A stretch of DNA of 38,099 nucleotides from positions 1 to 38,099 of the forward strand of contig DBQV01000004.1 in the NCBI GenBank assembly GCA_002305755.1. The letters run 5' to 3'. A model generated the notes under the pieces. That model worked only from the letters and a program-made list of their open reading frames with translations. It ran no database searches and was not told where the DNA came from. Within the stretch, counting starts at the first letter, position 1; each line of letters starts with the position of its first letter. A program made the position numbers and the translations under genes. The stretch is from Christensenella sp. UBA1385 (GTDB lineage Bacteria; Bacillota; Clostridia; Christensenellales; Aristaeellaceae). Of this stretch, positions 5,750 to 14,091 are shown piece after piece.

Positions 5750-8386
5750 TTGCGCGGCAATCTGACGGTCGGCATACTGGCCCATGTGGACGCGGGCAAG
5801 ACCACGCTGTCCGAAGCCCTGCTGTATACGAGCGGGGCGCTGCGCAGGCTGGGCCGCGTGGATCATCAGGATGCCTTTCTGGATACAGACGCAATGGAGC
5901 GCAAAAGAGGCATCACCATATTTTCAAAGCAGGCGGTCATGCCGCTGGGCGATGGCAGGCTGACACTGCTGGATACCCCCGGGCACGTTGACTTTTCTTC
6001 GGAAACGGAGCGCGTGCTCAGCGTGCTGGATTACGCCATTTTGGTCATCAACGCCGCGGACGGCGTGCAGAGCCATACGCTGACGCTCTGGCAGCTGCTG
6101 AAGCGGCAGTCGGTGCCTGTCTTTTTGTTTATCAATAAAATGGATCTGCCCGCGGCCGACGGGGCACGGGTGGCGGAGCAGCTGCGCCGTCACTTCGGCG
6201 AGGGCTTTGTGCGTTTTTCGAAGGCGCTTGGACGGGATGCGCAGGAGGAGATCGCGCTGTGCGATGAAGGCGCGCTGTCGGAGTTTCTGAAGGACGGCTG
6301 TCTCGGCGATGGAACGGTCAGCCGCCTGATCCGCGCAAGGCGGGTCTATCCCTGTTATTTCGGTTCAGCGCTGCGCCTTGAGGGGGTGGAGGATCTGCTG
6401 GCTGGGCTGGAACGCTTTGCTCTGCCGCCTGCCTGCGGTCGGGGCTTTTCGGCTCGTGTGTTCAAAATCAGCAGGGATGAGCAGGGCGCGCGGCTGACTC
6501 ACCTCAAGGTGACGGGCGGCGTTCTGAAGGTGCGGGACAGCCTGAAGGGAAGCGATCCCAGGGGCAGACAGTGGGAAGAGAAGGTGACGCAGATCCGCCT
6601 GTATTCCGGCGCACGATTTCAGACGCTGGAAGAAGCTGCTGCCGGATCGGTCTGCTGCGTGACGGGGCTCAGCCTCACCTACCCCGGCGAGGGGCTGGGG
6701 GAAGAGGGGGACGCGCGCGGCCCACAGCTGACGCCGGTGCTGAGCTACAGGGTGGCGCTGCCCGCCGGCATGGACCCTGCGGTGGCGCTTGGCAGGCTGA
6801 AGGAACTGCAGGAAGAAGACCCTCAGCTCTCGCTCAGCTGGTCGGAGCAGACGAAGGAGATCCGCCTGCAGCTGATGGGTGAGGTACAGCTGGAGGTCCT
6901 CGGCGCTAAGATTGAGGAACGCTTCGGCTTTTCCGTCAGCTTTGACGCGGGCCGGGTGCTTTACCGCGAGACGATCGCGGAGCCGGTGATCGGCATGGGG
7001 CACTTCGAGCCCCTGCGGCATTACGCAGAGGTGCATCTGCTGCTGCAGCCGCTCCCCAGAGGCAGCGGCCTTGCGTATGAAAGCATCTGCCTGGACGAGG
7101 TGCTGGCGCGCAGCTGGCAGCGGCTGGTGCTGAGCCAGCTGGAAGAGGCCGACCTGCGCGGCGTGCTGGTGGGCGCGCCTGTCACCGATATGAAGATCAC
7201 GCTGCTCAGCGGGCGGGCGCACAACAAGCACACGCAGGGCGGGGATTTCAGGGAGGCTGCCCTGCGTGCCCTTCGGCAGGGCCTGATGAAGGCCAGAAGC
7301 TGCCTGCTGGAGCCGGTCTACTCCTTCCGCATGGAGCTCCCCGCCGCGGCTCTTGGACGCGCGATGTTCGACCTGCAGGCAGCGGGCGAAGACGTCGGGG
7401 TGGAAGAAAACGACGGGCAGAAAGCCGTGCTGAGCGGCCGGGCGCCCGTCAGCTTTATTCGGGCCTATGCCGCTGATTTCCGGGAGTACACCCGCGGCGC
7501 GGGCAGGCTGTCGCTGCAGCCGGCGGGATATGCCCCCTGTCCAAAGCAGGATGAGGCGGTGGCCGCGTCTGGCTATGACCCTGAAGGCGACCCGGCGAAC
7601 ACGGCCGATTCGGTCTTCTGCTCGCAGGGGGCCGGCGTGACCGTAAAGTGGTATCAGGCGGAAAGCTTCATGCACCTGGATCGTGAGAGCTATCCAGAGC
7701 CCTACTCAAAAAGGAGCCCTGCTGCCGCCTCGGTCAGAAGGGAAAACGCCTATCGGGTAAGCCAGGAGGAACTACAGGGTATTTTTGAGAGGACGTATGG
7801 AGCTGTGCACCGGGACGGCTTTGATCCGGTCAGGAAGACTTCAAAGCCCGAAGAAAAGCCCGTCACGGCCGCGCCGGCCGACAGATATGAAAAGCCAGAC
7901 TACCTGCTGGTGGACGGGTATAACATCATCCACGCGTGGAAGAGCCTGAGTGATATGGCGCAGAGCGGGCATATGGATGCGGCGCGCCAGACCCTGATGA
8001 ACAGGCTGAGCGGCTTTCGCGTCAGCGATGAGCGGGAGCTGATCCTGGTATTTGACGCCTACAGGGTTCAGGGTGAGGCGCAGAGGGTAGACCGCTTTCA
8101 GAATATCAGCGTGGTCTATACAAAGGAAGCCGAAACGGCGGACGCCTACATTGAAAAGGTCAGCTACGAGATCGGAAAAAAGCACCGCGTCACGGTGGCC
8201 ACGGGCGACAGCGTGATCCAGTTGATCGCGCTCGGGCACGGCGCGCTGCGCATCTCGCCCGCGATGCTGCTGGAGGAGGTGGAGCGCAGCGAAGAAAGAA
8301 TGCGTGGCCTGATCCGGGAGAACAACCGCCCCTTTGCGGGACGGATGAGCTTTCCCGAAAGCTTTGGCGGCGGGGAAGAGCTTTAG
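5750..8386 (+). CDS. TetM-like ribosomal-protection GTPase fused to a C-terminal NYN (YacP-like) domain
   Basis: This is an 878-residue fusion. The first ~640 residues are an EF-G-like translational GTPase of the Tet(M)/Tet(O) protection group. G1 is AHVDAGKTT (11-19), RGIT lies at 53-56, G3 is DTPGH from residue 75 and G4 is NKMD (129-132), followed by the domain II-V regions. After a linker, residues from about 717 form a NYN/PIN-like domain with LLVDGYNIIHAW (Asp722), LVFDAY, ETADAYIEK and VATGDS. These acidic residues match the metal-binding set of YacP/Rae1-type ribosome-associated RNases. Ordinary Tet(M) proteins are about 640 residues, so the tail is a true extension. The start is TTG at 5750, supported by GGAGG 6-7 bases upstream. 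Tetracycline resistance is possible but unproven. A ribosome-rescue or mRNA-cleavage role is equally plausible. Confidence 0.88.
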   Translation: MRGNLTVGILAHVDAGKTTLSEALLYTSGALRRLGRVDHQDAFLDTDAMERKRGITIFSKQAVMPLGDGRLTLLDTPGHVDFSSETERVLSVLDYAILVINAADGVQSHTLTLWQLLKRQSVPVFLFINKMDLPAADGARVAEQLRRHFGEGFVRFSKALGRDAQEEIALCDEGALSEFLKDGCLGDGTVSRLIRARRVYPCYFGSALRLEGVEDLLAGLERFALPPACGRGFSARVFKISRDEQGARLTHLKVTGGVLKVRDSLKGSDPRGRQWEEKVTQIRLYSGARFQTLEEAAAGSVCCVTGLSLTYPGEGLGEEGDARGPQLTPVLSYRVALPAGMDPAVALGRLKELQEEDPQLSLSWSEQTKEIRLQLMGEVQLEVLGAKIEERFGFSVSFDAGRVLYRETIAEPVIGMGHFEPLRHYAEVHLLLQPLPRGSGLAYESICLDEVLARSWQRLVLSQLEEADLRGVLVGAPVTDMKITLLSGRAHNKHTQGGDFREAALRALRQGLMKARSCLLEPVYSFRMELPAAALGRAMFDLQAAGEDVGVEENDGQKAVLSGRAPVSFIRAYAADFREYTRGAGRLSLQPAGYAPCPKQDEAVAASGYDPEGDPANTADSVFCSQGAGVTVKWYQAESFMHLDRESYPEPYSKRSPAAASVRRENAYRVSQEELQGIFERTYGAVHRDGFDPVRKTSKPEEKPVTAAPADRYEKPDYLLVDGYNIIHAWKSLSDMAQSGHMDAARQTLMNRLSGFRVSDERELILVFDAYRVQGEAQRVDRFQNISVVYTKEAETADAYIEKVSYEIGKKHRVTVATGDSVIQLIALGHGALRISPAMLLEEVERSEERMRGLIRENNRPFAGRMSFPESFGGGEEL

Positions 8387-8388
8387 TA

Positions 8389-9138
8389 TCAGTAATAACC
8401 GATGCTTAGCCGCAGACGGCCCTTTTTGGTCTCCTGCAGCACAGCTGACAGTTTGATGCGCCCCTTGCCCTGCACGGAAAGGATGGCTCCCTCCGCAGGC
8501 GCTTTGGATGGGCTCAGGCATTGGGCGTGATCCAGCTTGACAAGGCCCGATTCGATCAGGGAAGTGGCCTCCGCGCGCGACAGATGGAAGGCCGCGGCAA
8601 TGACCGCATCCAGCCGCAGCGAGGCCACCGTCACCTGCTGCTCGCGCAGACCGCCGCTCAGGTCGGGCAGCCCTTCCAGTGGGATGCGCTCCGCCTTGAC
8701 ACCCACTCGCCCCAGCTTGTCTATGCGGTCCGTGATGTAGGCGGCCATCGGGCTCAGGCAGACCAGCACCGCCCGGTCCTCCCCGGCGGAGATATCGCCC
8801 AGCACCTCGCGCGACAGGCCCAGCGCCAGCACTGCGCCCAGCACATCCTGATGGCGGACGCCGTCCTGCTTTCTGTGATGAAAGGCGATGGCGCCAAGCA
8901 GAGCGTCCCGGTCGTAAACGCCCCAATCCGGCTGGGTAAAGACTGCGCACTGCCGCTCTGCGCCCCGGAAGCCTCCGTCCAGAAAAAAACGGATGTCGCG
9001 CCGCTTACCGAAGGCGCGCGCGGCCTCGGCCGCCTCCGCCGGGGTCAGGAACTTGCTGGCGGCGCAGCCGGCCTTTCCCGCCCTCGCGGCCAGGTCCTCA
9101 AGGTGCGTCAGCAACAGGTTTCTGCTCTGCTCGTCCAC
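8389..9138 (-). CDS. YlmH-like S4-domain RNA-binding protein
   Basis: This is a 249-residue cytosolic protein. The N-terminal two thirds match the YlmH family (motifs FLTPAEA, RFFLDGGFRGAER and the DVLGAVLALGL segment). An S4 RNA-binding domain occupies roughly residues 170-235 (LRLDAVIAAAFHLSRAEA, then SGLVKLDHAQC). Family members bind ribosomal RNA or stalled ribosomes and are associated with ribosome quality control and cell-division clusters. The start is GTG at 9138 because GGGAGG lies 7-8 bases upstream. A further in-frame ATG at 9159 lacks such a site. It converges with the TetM-like gene (2 bases between stops) and diverges from the SAP-domain gene. Confidence 0.85.
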   Translation of the reverse strand: MDEQSRNLLLTHLEDLAARAGKAGCAASKFLTPAEAAEAARAFGKRRDIRFFLDGGFRGAERQCAVFTQPDWGVYDRDALLGAIAFHHRKQDGVRHQDVLGAVLALGLSREVLGDISAGEDRAVLVCLSPMAAYITDRIDKLGRVGVKAERIPLEGLPDLSGGLREQQVTVASLRLDAVIAAAFHLSRAEATSLIESGLVKLDHAQCLSPSKAPAEGAILSVQGKGRIKLSAVLQETKKGRLRLSIGYY

Positions 9139-9177
9139 TTTTTTTCCCTCCCGATGCATATATTGTAACAGGCAAGG

Positions 9178-9183
9178 TATAAT
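9178..9183 (+). promoter_or_regulatory. -10 element of the SAP-domain gene
   Basis: A consensus TATAAT lies 30 bases before the start codon, with only a weak -35 (TGCATA, 17 bp upstream). A possible divergent minus-strand -10 (TACAAT) for the ylmH-like gene lies beside it. Confidence 0.45.
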
Positions 9184-9213
9184 CAGGGAAAGACCATCCC
9201 TCAGGAGGTATTT

Positions 9214-9765
9214 ATGGCAGGTATTACCCACCCCATCTATCAGGATTACCCGGAGCAGCCCTATATCTCCGGGGACAGAGACCTTGAAGCCTGGGTGCAG
9301 ACCCCGGAACGCTTTCCCTATGGCCGCGTGCCGCGCGCCAACATGATCCGCAACAAGGAGGGGCTGCTGCCCGGCCATGTGGTCATGCTGTGGCTGATCG
9401 ACGTGAGCGAGATCACCAACGAATCCTTCGTGCCGCAGTACTTTGAGTATCGCTACGGCGTGGAGGCGGAGGAGGCCAAGCGGCTTCTGGTTGACAAGGG
9501 CTACGCCGTATACTGCGGAGCGCTGGACACGCTGCCCCTGCTGAACGCGGGCGTGCTCAAACGGCTCCTGAAGCAGAAGGACCTGCCGCTCTCGGGAAAG
9601 AAGGACGAACTGGTGCGGCGCGCGCTCGATAACTTCTCGCAGGACGAAGTGGGGGAGTTCACCACCATTCGCCGCTACAGGATCACGCCGGAAGGCAAGG
9701 AGGTGCTCAGAAAGCATTTTGATGTGATCGAGCGCCACGGCATGAAGAAGGGCGTAGGGGCCTGA
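9214..9765 (+). CDS. SAP-domain protein of unknown function
   Basis: This is a 183-residue soluble protein. A SAP-type helix-extended loop-helix motif is visible at about residues 108-142 (LNAGVLKRLLKQKDLPLSGK, then DELVRRALDNF), a fold usually used to contact nucleic acid. The N-terminal ~65 residues are rich in aromatic residues and prolines and then become helical. The middle part (FEYRYGVEAEEAKRLLVDKG) resembles the viral-type SAP-containing domain seen in Firmicutes and phages. The start has a near-perfect AGGAGGT site. It appears to be a single-gene unit. The cellular role is unknown, and nucleic-acid binding is inference from the motif. Confidence 0.75.
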   Translation: MAGITHPIYQDYPEQPYISGDRDLEAWVQTPERFPYGRVPRANMIRNKEGLLPGHVVMLWLIDVSEITNESFVPQYFEYRYGVEAEEAKRLLVDKGYAVYCGALDTLPLLNAGVLKRLLKQKDLPLSGKKDELVRRALDNFSQDEVGEFTTIRRYRITPEGKEVLRKHFDVIERHGMKKGVGA

Positions 9766-9829
9766 TACCCTTATTCCGCTGCCCAGGCTTCAGCTTTCAC
9801 GGGAACGCCGCTTTTTTTCGGGAAAAGGC

Positions 9830-9859
9830 TTGCCATGCTCTGAAACAATATGTTAAAAT
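9830..9859 (+). promoter_or_regulatory. Promoter of rplS
   Basis: TTGCCA (9830-9835) and TAAAAT (9854-9859) are 18 bp apart. The upstream ATG before TTAAAAT also gives a partial extended -10. Transcription would start near 9866. Confidence 0.6.
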
Positions 9860-9865
9860 CTTCTT

Positions 9866-9934
9866 TGTGACAACGGGCGGTCCTCTGCAGGCAAGAGCCC
9901 TGCACGAACGTCTGCGATGGAAGGAGGAAACCCC
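9866..9934 (+). promoter_or_regulatory. Candidate L19 leader hairpin ahead of rplS
   Basis: The roughly 68-base 5' leader contains a hairpin (TGCAGGC at 9886-9892 with GCCCTGCA at 9897-9904, one bulged C, AAGA loop). L19 autoregulatory leaders are known from Firmicutes in this position. Assignment to that family is inferred from location and the hairpin, not from a covariance match. Confidence 0.4.
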
Positions 9935-10288
9935 ATGAGTGAATTGATCCGTTCGATCGAGCAGGCCCAGCTGCGGACCGACAGGCCCGAGTTTGGCGTT
10001 GGCGATACGGTGCGCGTGTTCGTGAAGGTTGTCGAAGGCAGCCGCGAGCGCCTGCAGGCCTTTGAGGGCACCGTGATTGCCAAGCGCAATGGCTCCTGCC
10101 GCGAGACCTTTACTGTCCGCCGCATGTCCTATGGCATCGGTGTCGAGCGTACCTTCCCGCTGCACTCCCCGCGCGTCGACCGCATCGAAGTGGTCCGCAA
10201 GGGTAAGGTTCGCAGAGCGAAGCTGTACTACCTGCGCAATCTGCAGGGTAAGGCTGCGAAGATTAAAGAGTCTTCAAACCGCGCCTGA
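9935..10288 (+). CDS. rplS: 50S ribosomal protein L19
   Basis: This is a 117-residue structural protein of the large ribosomal subunit, located at the 30S interface. The whole length matches L19: the FGVGDTVRVFVKVVEGSRER segment, FEGTVIAKRNG, VRRMSYGIGVERTFPLHSP and the basic C-terminus RRAKLYYLRNLQGKAAKIKE. I chose ATG 9935 because AGGAGG lies 7-8 bases upstream. An in-frame ATG at 9917 would overlap that site. It appears to be monocistronic, with its own promoter, a leader hairpin and a terminator. In many Firmicutes it is downstream of rimM-trmD, which are absent here. Confidence 0.97.
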   Translation: MSELIRSIEQAQLRTDRPEFGVGDTVRVFVKVVEGSRERLQAFEGTVIAKRNGSCRETFTVRRMSYGIGVERTFPLHSPRVDRIEVVRKGKVRRAKLYYLRNLQGKAAKIKESSNRA

Positions 10289-10311
10289 AGCTCATTCGGC
10301 CGGGCAAGATA

Positions 10312-10346
10312 AAAGGCTTTCACCGATCAGATGTGAAGCCTTTTTT
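10312..10346 (+). terminator. Rho-independent terminator of rplS
   Basis: A stem of about 11 bp (AAAGGCTTTCAC with GTGAAGCCTTT, one bulged T) and a loop of about 9 bases are followed by a run of T residues. Confidence 0.85.
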
Positions 10347-10484
10347 CTTTGTTTGTTCATGCTGCTCATGTATGCAAGCATCACTGCTTTCGCGGGCCTT
10401 CCGCCCGGCCTTGCCGCGTTCAGCTGCTGCGGTGCCGCTGGGCCCTTCTCGCCGGTTTGGCCGGGACGGGAGAATCGCACAGCG

Positions 10485-11129
10485 CTATTCTGTCCACTGT
10501 TCACGCGGCAGACTGCCCGCCTGACGCCGCATCGAACGGCTCGGGTTCACACAGACGGGGTGGCCGCACAGCCGCATCAGGGGCAGGTCGCTCGCGCTGT
10601 TGCCAAAGGCGTGACTGGCCTGCCAGTCGATCTCGATCCCCTCGTTCTGCGCCCAGGCTTTGACGCGCCGCACCTTTTCCTGTCCGCTGGTCGAGCCTGA
10701 CACACGCCCGCGCTCGTCGGTGGGAGAGGCCAGGATGACATCCACCGGCAAGAATTCCGCGAGATATTTCAGGTAGCGGTCGGGCGAGGCGGAGACCAGC
10801 AGGATCAGGCAGCCGCTATTTCTGCAGCGCTCCATCCTATTGAGCCCATCGGGATAGAGGCGTGGCAGCAGTTCCAGCCGGCAGAAATCCCGGCTGAATT
10901 CTTCCTGACGCGAAGCGTCCATGCGGGTGAGAAAGCTGAGGGCCAGGCTTTTGCCTCTGTCGGGTGTGATCAGGCCCCAAAGGCCCATCAGGCCCTGCGC
11001 CATACGGAGCGGCAGCTTCCAATATGGCTCGTACCCCAGTCTCATCGCGCGAAGGACGTACCTGACGATGCTGTCCCCGCTGATCATTGTTCCGTCAAAG
11101 TCAAAGATGGCAAGCGTTTTCCCCGGCAT
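10485..11129 (-). CDS. HAD-superfamily (subfamily IB) phosphatase
   Basis: This is a 214-residue cytosolic phosphatase of the SerB-like HAD-IB group. Motif I is DFDGT (10-14) with nucleophile Asp10, motif II is SAS (113-115), the motif III lysine is probably Lys152, and motif IV is GNSASD (176-181). The helical cap between motifs I and II is about 100 residues, typical of the C1-capped IB class. The substrate is unknown; phosphoserine and lysophospholipid-type phosphates are common in this class. The ATG follows AAGGGTGG. It is divergent from the M32 carboxypeptidase gene, and a minus-strand -10 TACAAT with upstream TGA occurs at 11160-11165. Confidence 0.85.
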   Translation of the reverse strand: MPGKTLAIFDFDGTMISGDSIVRYVLRAMRLGYEPYWKLPLRMAQGLMGLWGLITPDRGKSLALSFLTRMDASRQEEFSRDFCRLELLPRLYPDGLNRMERCRNSGCLILLVSASPDRYLKYLAEFLPVDVILASPTDERGRVSGSTSGQEKVRRVKAWAQNEGIEIDWQASHAFGNSASDLPLMRLCGHPVCVNPSRSMRRQAGSLPREQWTE

Positions 11130-11183
11130 GTTTCCACCCTTTCGCCCTGTATTGCGAGTATTGTATCAGAATCGCCCGGCCTG

Positions 11184-11192
11184 TGCTATAAT
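11184..11192 (+). promoter_or_regulatory. Extended -10 promoter of the M32 carboxypeptidase gene
   Basis: TGC-TATAAT (hexamer at 11187-11192) lies 22 bases before the start codon. No good -35 is seen at 17 bp. Confidence 0.6.
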
Positions 11193-11214
11193 CCGGTCTG
11201 AAAGGAAGGTAGAT

Positions 11215-12714
11215 ATGGACATACAGACCCTTACCAAACAATTGAAGGATCTGCAGCGCAGGCTGCATGTGTTCGGTCATGCCATGGGTGTGCTGGAGTA
11301 TGATGCTGAGACGGCCGCGCCCCGCCAGTCGGAAGCGGGCAGGGGAGAGACGGTGGGGCTGCTCTCGCAGCTGCGCTATGAGGAATTGACCTCGGAAGGC
11401 ACGCGTGAGCTGCTGGAGAGCGCGCTTGCTCAGCGCGAGGCTCTGGACCCGCAGACCGCGCGGGAAGCGGAGGAGCTGCACCGCGATTTCAAAAAGACCG
11501 TCTGCATCCCCAAGGAGGAGGTGGTCGCCTATACCGTGCTGGTCAACCGAGCCTCCTCTGTGTGGCATCAGGCCAAGGAAAACAATGACTTTGCTTCCTT
11601 CCGGCCCTGTCTGGAGGAGCTGGTGGAAACCTCCGCCCGCTTCGCCGGCTATCAGGACAGCGGAAGGCATCCTTATGACGTGATGCTGGACGATTTTGAG
11701 CCCGGCCTTGACCGCGGTTATCTCGATGATTATTTCGGAAGGCTGCGTAAGGAACTTGTGCCGCTGATCCATGCCGTCTCCAGCGCAACTCAGCCGGACA
11801 CGGGCTGGCTGCGGGGCAGCTACCCGGCTGCCGGGCAGGAGAAGCTGGCAAAGCGTGTGATGGCTATGATGAGGGTGGACGAGAGCCGCTGCGCGCTCGG
11901 CCGCAGCGAGCATCCTTTCACTACCAATTTTAATAACAGGGATGTGCGCATCACCACGCACTACTATGAGGATAACCTGCTCTCCTCGCTTTACAGCGTG
12001 GTTCATGAGGGGGGACACGCGCTGTACGAGCTGGGCGTGGCGGATGAGCTTCAGTACGGCTGCCTTGGCGGCGGTGTATCCATGGGCGTACATGAGAGCC
12101 AGTCGCGCCTGTGCGAAAACATGCTGGGGCGCAGCCTGCCCTTTATGGAGGCGCTGCTGCCTGTACTGGAAGAGAGCTTCCCGGGCAGATTCAGGAACGT
12201 CACCCCGCAGCAACTGTATCGGGCTGTCAATATGTCCATCCCCAGCCTGATCCGCACCGAGGCGGATGAGCTGACCTACTCCATGCACATCATGGTCCGC
12301 TACGAGCTGGAGAAGGCCATGTTTGACGGCTCCCTCAAGGTGGCGGAGCTCCCGTACGCGTGGAGCGAGCTGTACGGAAAGTATCTGGGCGTCAGGCCGG
12401 AAAAAGACAGCGAGGGCGTGCTGCAGGATGTACACTGGTCGGGCGGCTCCTTTGGATACTTCCCCAGCTATTCCATCGGATCGGCTTATGCTGCGCAGTT
12501 CTATGACGCGATGGCGAAGGACGTGAAGATCGACGAGGCCCTGCGCGAGGGCGATTTCACGCCCATCAACGCCTGGCTGGATGACAGGATACACCGCCAT
12601 GGGGGCATGCTGAAGCCCAAAGAGCTGATGCTGGCGGCCACGGGCAAGCCCTTTGACGCGTCGCATTACACGGAATACCTGAAAAAGAAGTATGTGGCGC
12701 TTTATCAGCTGTGA
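11215..12714 (+). CDS. M32-family metallocarboxypeptidase (Taq carboxypeptidase type)
   Basis: This is a 499-residue cytosolic zinc carboxypeptidase that removes C-terminal residues from peptides. The zinc-binding HEGGH motif lies at residues 264-268 within VVHEGGHALYE. The downstream GVHESQSR segment supplies the third zinc ligand, and the family motif TEADELTYSMHIMVRYELE follows. Length and domain content match the family closely. ATG 11215 is preceded by AAAGGAAGG. It is a single-gene unit with its own promoter and a strong terminator. No signal peptide is present. Confidence 0.95.
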   Translation: MDIQTLTKQLKDLQRRLHVFGHAMGVLEYDAETAAPRQSEAGRGETVGLLSQLRYEELTSEGTRELLESALAQREALDPQTAREAEELHRDFKKTVCIPKEEVVAYTVLVNRASSVWHQAKENNDFASFRPCLEELVETSARFAGYQDSGRHPYDVMLDDFEPGLDRGYLDDYFGRLRKELVPLIHAVSSATQPDTGWLRGSYPAAGQEKLAKRVMAMMRVDESRCALGRSEHPFTTNFNNRDVRITTHYYEDNLLSSLYSVVHEGGHALYELGVADELQYGCLGGGVSMGVHESQSRLCENMLGRSLPFMEALLPVLEESFPGRFRNVTPQQLYRAVNMSIPSLIRTEADELTYSMHIMVRYELEKAMFDGSLKVAELPYAWSELYGKYLGVRPEKDSEGVLQDVHWSGGSFGYFPSYSIGSAYAAQFYDAMAKDVKIDEALREGDFTPINAWLDDRIHRHGGMLKPKELMLAATGKPFDASHYTEYLKKKYVALYQL

Positions 12715-12775
12715 CGGAAAGCCGGATCTGTGTCAGGGGCTGTAACGAAAGTCCCCGCTCTTGCATGTGGTGAAT

Positions 12776-12825
12776 AAAAACTACTCACATTCGCCGTGTT
12801 TTATGGCAAAATGTGAGTAGTTTTT
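12776..12825. terminator. Long-stem terminator, potentially bidirectional
   Basis: A perfect 16-bp inverted repeat (12776-12791 with 12810-12825) has A-rich and T-rich ends, so it can work on either strand. The 18-base loop can itself pair GCC with GGC. It ends the M32 gene on the plus strand. Confidence 0.85.
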
Positions 12826-12908
12826 CGTTTATCTTATCAATTCGCGGCGCAGAAGAGCTTCTGTTACAGGCCATCCACGACGACAGCCATGTTTCAGAAA
12901 AATGGCAA

Positions 12909-12942
12909 TAAAAACAGAGGCGAGGGAAGATCCCCCGCCTCT
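12909..12942 (-). terminator. Terminator of gap
   Basis: On the minus strand, AGAGGCG pairs with CGCCTCT (extended by G-C pairs inward) and is followed by a T-rich tract. It lies 20 bases after the gap stop. Confidence 0.8.
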
Positions 12943-12962
12943 TTCATATGGAGCGACTATGC

Positions 12963-13988
12963 TTACTTGTTGTCGACGGTGACCATGTGACGGATCAGCT
13001 CGACCACCTTGTTGGAATAGCCCCACTCGTTGTCGTACCAGGCGACCAGCTTGACGAACTTGTCGGTCAGCATGATGCCGGCGGTGGCGTCAAAGATGGA
13101 GGTACGCTCATCGTGCACAAAGTCGCTGGAGACCACTGCGTCCTCGGTGTAGCCGATGATGCCCTTCCACTCGGGGCTCTCGCTGGCGGCTTTCATGGTG
13201 GCCTTGATGTCCTCATAGGTGGTGGGCTTGGCCAGGTTGACGGTCAGGTCGACCACGGAAACGTCTGCCGTGGGTACACGGAAGGACATGCCGGTCAGCT
13301 TGCCCTTCAGTTCGGGGATCACCACACCCACTGCCTTGGCAGCGCCGGTGGAGGAGGGGATGATGTTGAACGCCGCGCCGCGGCCGCCGCGCCAATCCTT
13401 CTTGGAGGGGCCGTCAACGGTCTTCTGGGTGGCGGTGGTGGCATGAACGGTGGTCATCAGGCCATCGGTAATGCCGTACTTATCGTGGATCACCTTGGCC
13501 AGGGGGGCCAGGCAGTTGGTGGTGCAGGAGGCGTTGGAGACCACGTTCATATCCTTGGTATACTTCTCATGGTTGACGCCCATGACGAACATGGGGGTCT
13601 CCTTATCCTTGGCGGGCGCGGAGATAATGACCTTCTTGGCACCGCCCTTGAAGTGCGCGGACGCGCCTTCGGTGGTGGTGAACACGCCGGTGGATTCGAC
13701 CACGTATTCCGCGCCGGACTCGCTCCACGGGATCTCCTCAGGCTTCATAAAGGCATAGGCCTTGATGGCCTTGCCGTTGACGATCAGGGTGCCGGCGGCC
13801 TCGTCATAGCTGATCTCGCCCTTGTACTGGCCGTGCACGGTGTCATAGCGCAGCATGTAAGCCATATAATCGACGCTGATGAAAGGATCGTTGATGGCGA
13901 CGACTTCCACGTCATTGAAGTTTTCAAGCGTCGCGCGCAGCACGAGACGCCCGATGCGGCCAAAGCCATTGATACCAACCTTAGTCAT
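12963..13988 (-). CDS. gap: Glyceraldehyde-3-phosphate dehydrogenase, type I
   Basis: This is a 341-residue glycolytic enzyme that oxidises glyceraldehyde 3-phosphate to 1,3-bisphosphoglycerate with NAD. The Rossmann motif is GINGFGRIGR at residues 5-14, the catalytic segment is SNASCTTNC with nucleophile Cys155, and His182 lies in TTVHATTATQ. The C-terminal WYDNEWGYS motif is intact. A strong GGAGGAG site precedes the ATG. A consensus promoter and a terminator bracket the gene, so it is monocistronic, although read-through from the sugar-acid operon upstream is possible because no terminator separates them. Codon use is strongly biased, as expected for a highly expressed gene. Confidence 0.97.
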   Translation of the reverse strand: MTKVGINGFGRIGRLVLRATLENFNDVEVVAINDPFISVDYMAYMLRYDTVHGQYKGEISYDEAAGTLIVNGKAIKAYAFMKPEEIPWSESGAEYVVESTGVFTTTEGASAHFKGGAKKVIISAPAKDKETPMFVMGVNHEKYTKDMNVVSNASCTTNCLAPLAKVIHDKYGITDGLMTTVHATTATQKTVDGPSKKDWRGGRGAAFNIIPSSTGAAKAVGVVIPELKGKLTGMSFRVPTADVSVVDLTVNLAKPTTYEDIKATMKAASESPEWKGIIGYTEDAVVSSDFVHDERTSIFDATAGIMLTDKFVKLVAWYDNEWGYSNKVVELIRHMVTVDNK

Positions 13989-14042
13989 TGGGTCTCCTCC
14001 TTAAGTATCGCTCAATTACAGGGCACACGCGCACCCGGATAC

Positions 14043-14071
14043 ATTATACCCCTTTATTCCAGCTGTTTCAA
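14043..14071 (-). promoter_or_regulatory. Strong promoter of gap
   Basis: On the minus strand, TTGAAA (14066-14071) and TATAAT (14043-14048) are separated by 17 bp, a near-consensus promoter. It begins about 20 bases after the stop of the LarA-family gene. Confidence 0.85.
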
Positions 14072-14091
14072 GCGTAAATATGAGAGAATAT

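Noticed and set aside
10347..10484. Possible small gene or RNA between rplS and the HAD phosphatase
   Set aside because: There is only a small CGGGC/GCCCG dyad near 10391-10405 and no start with an SD. Nothing further can be supported.
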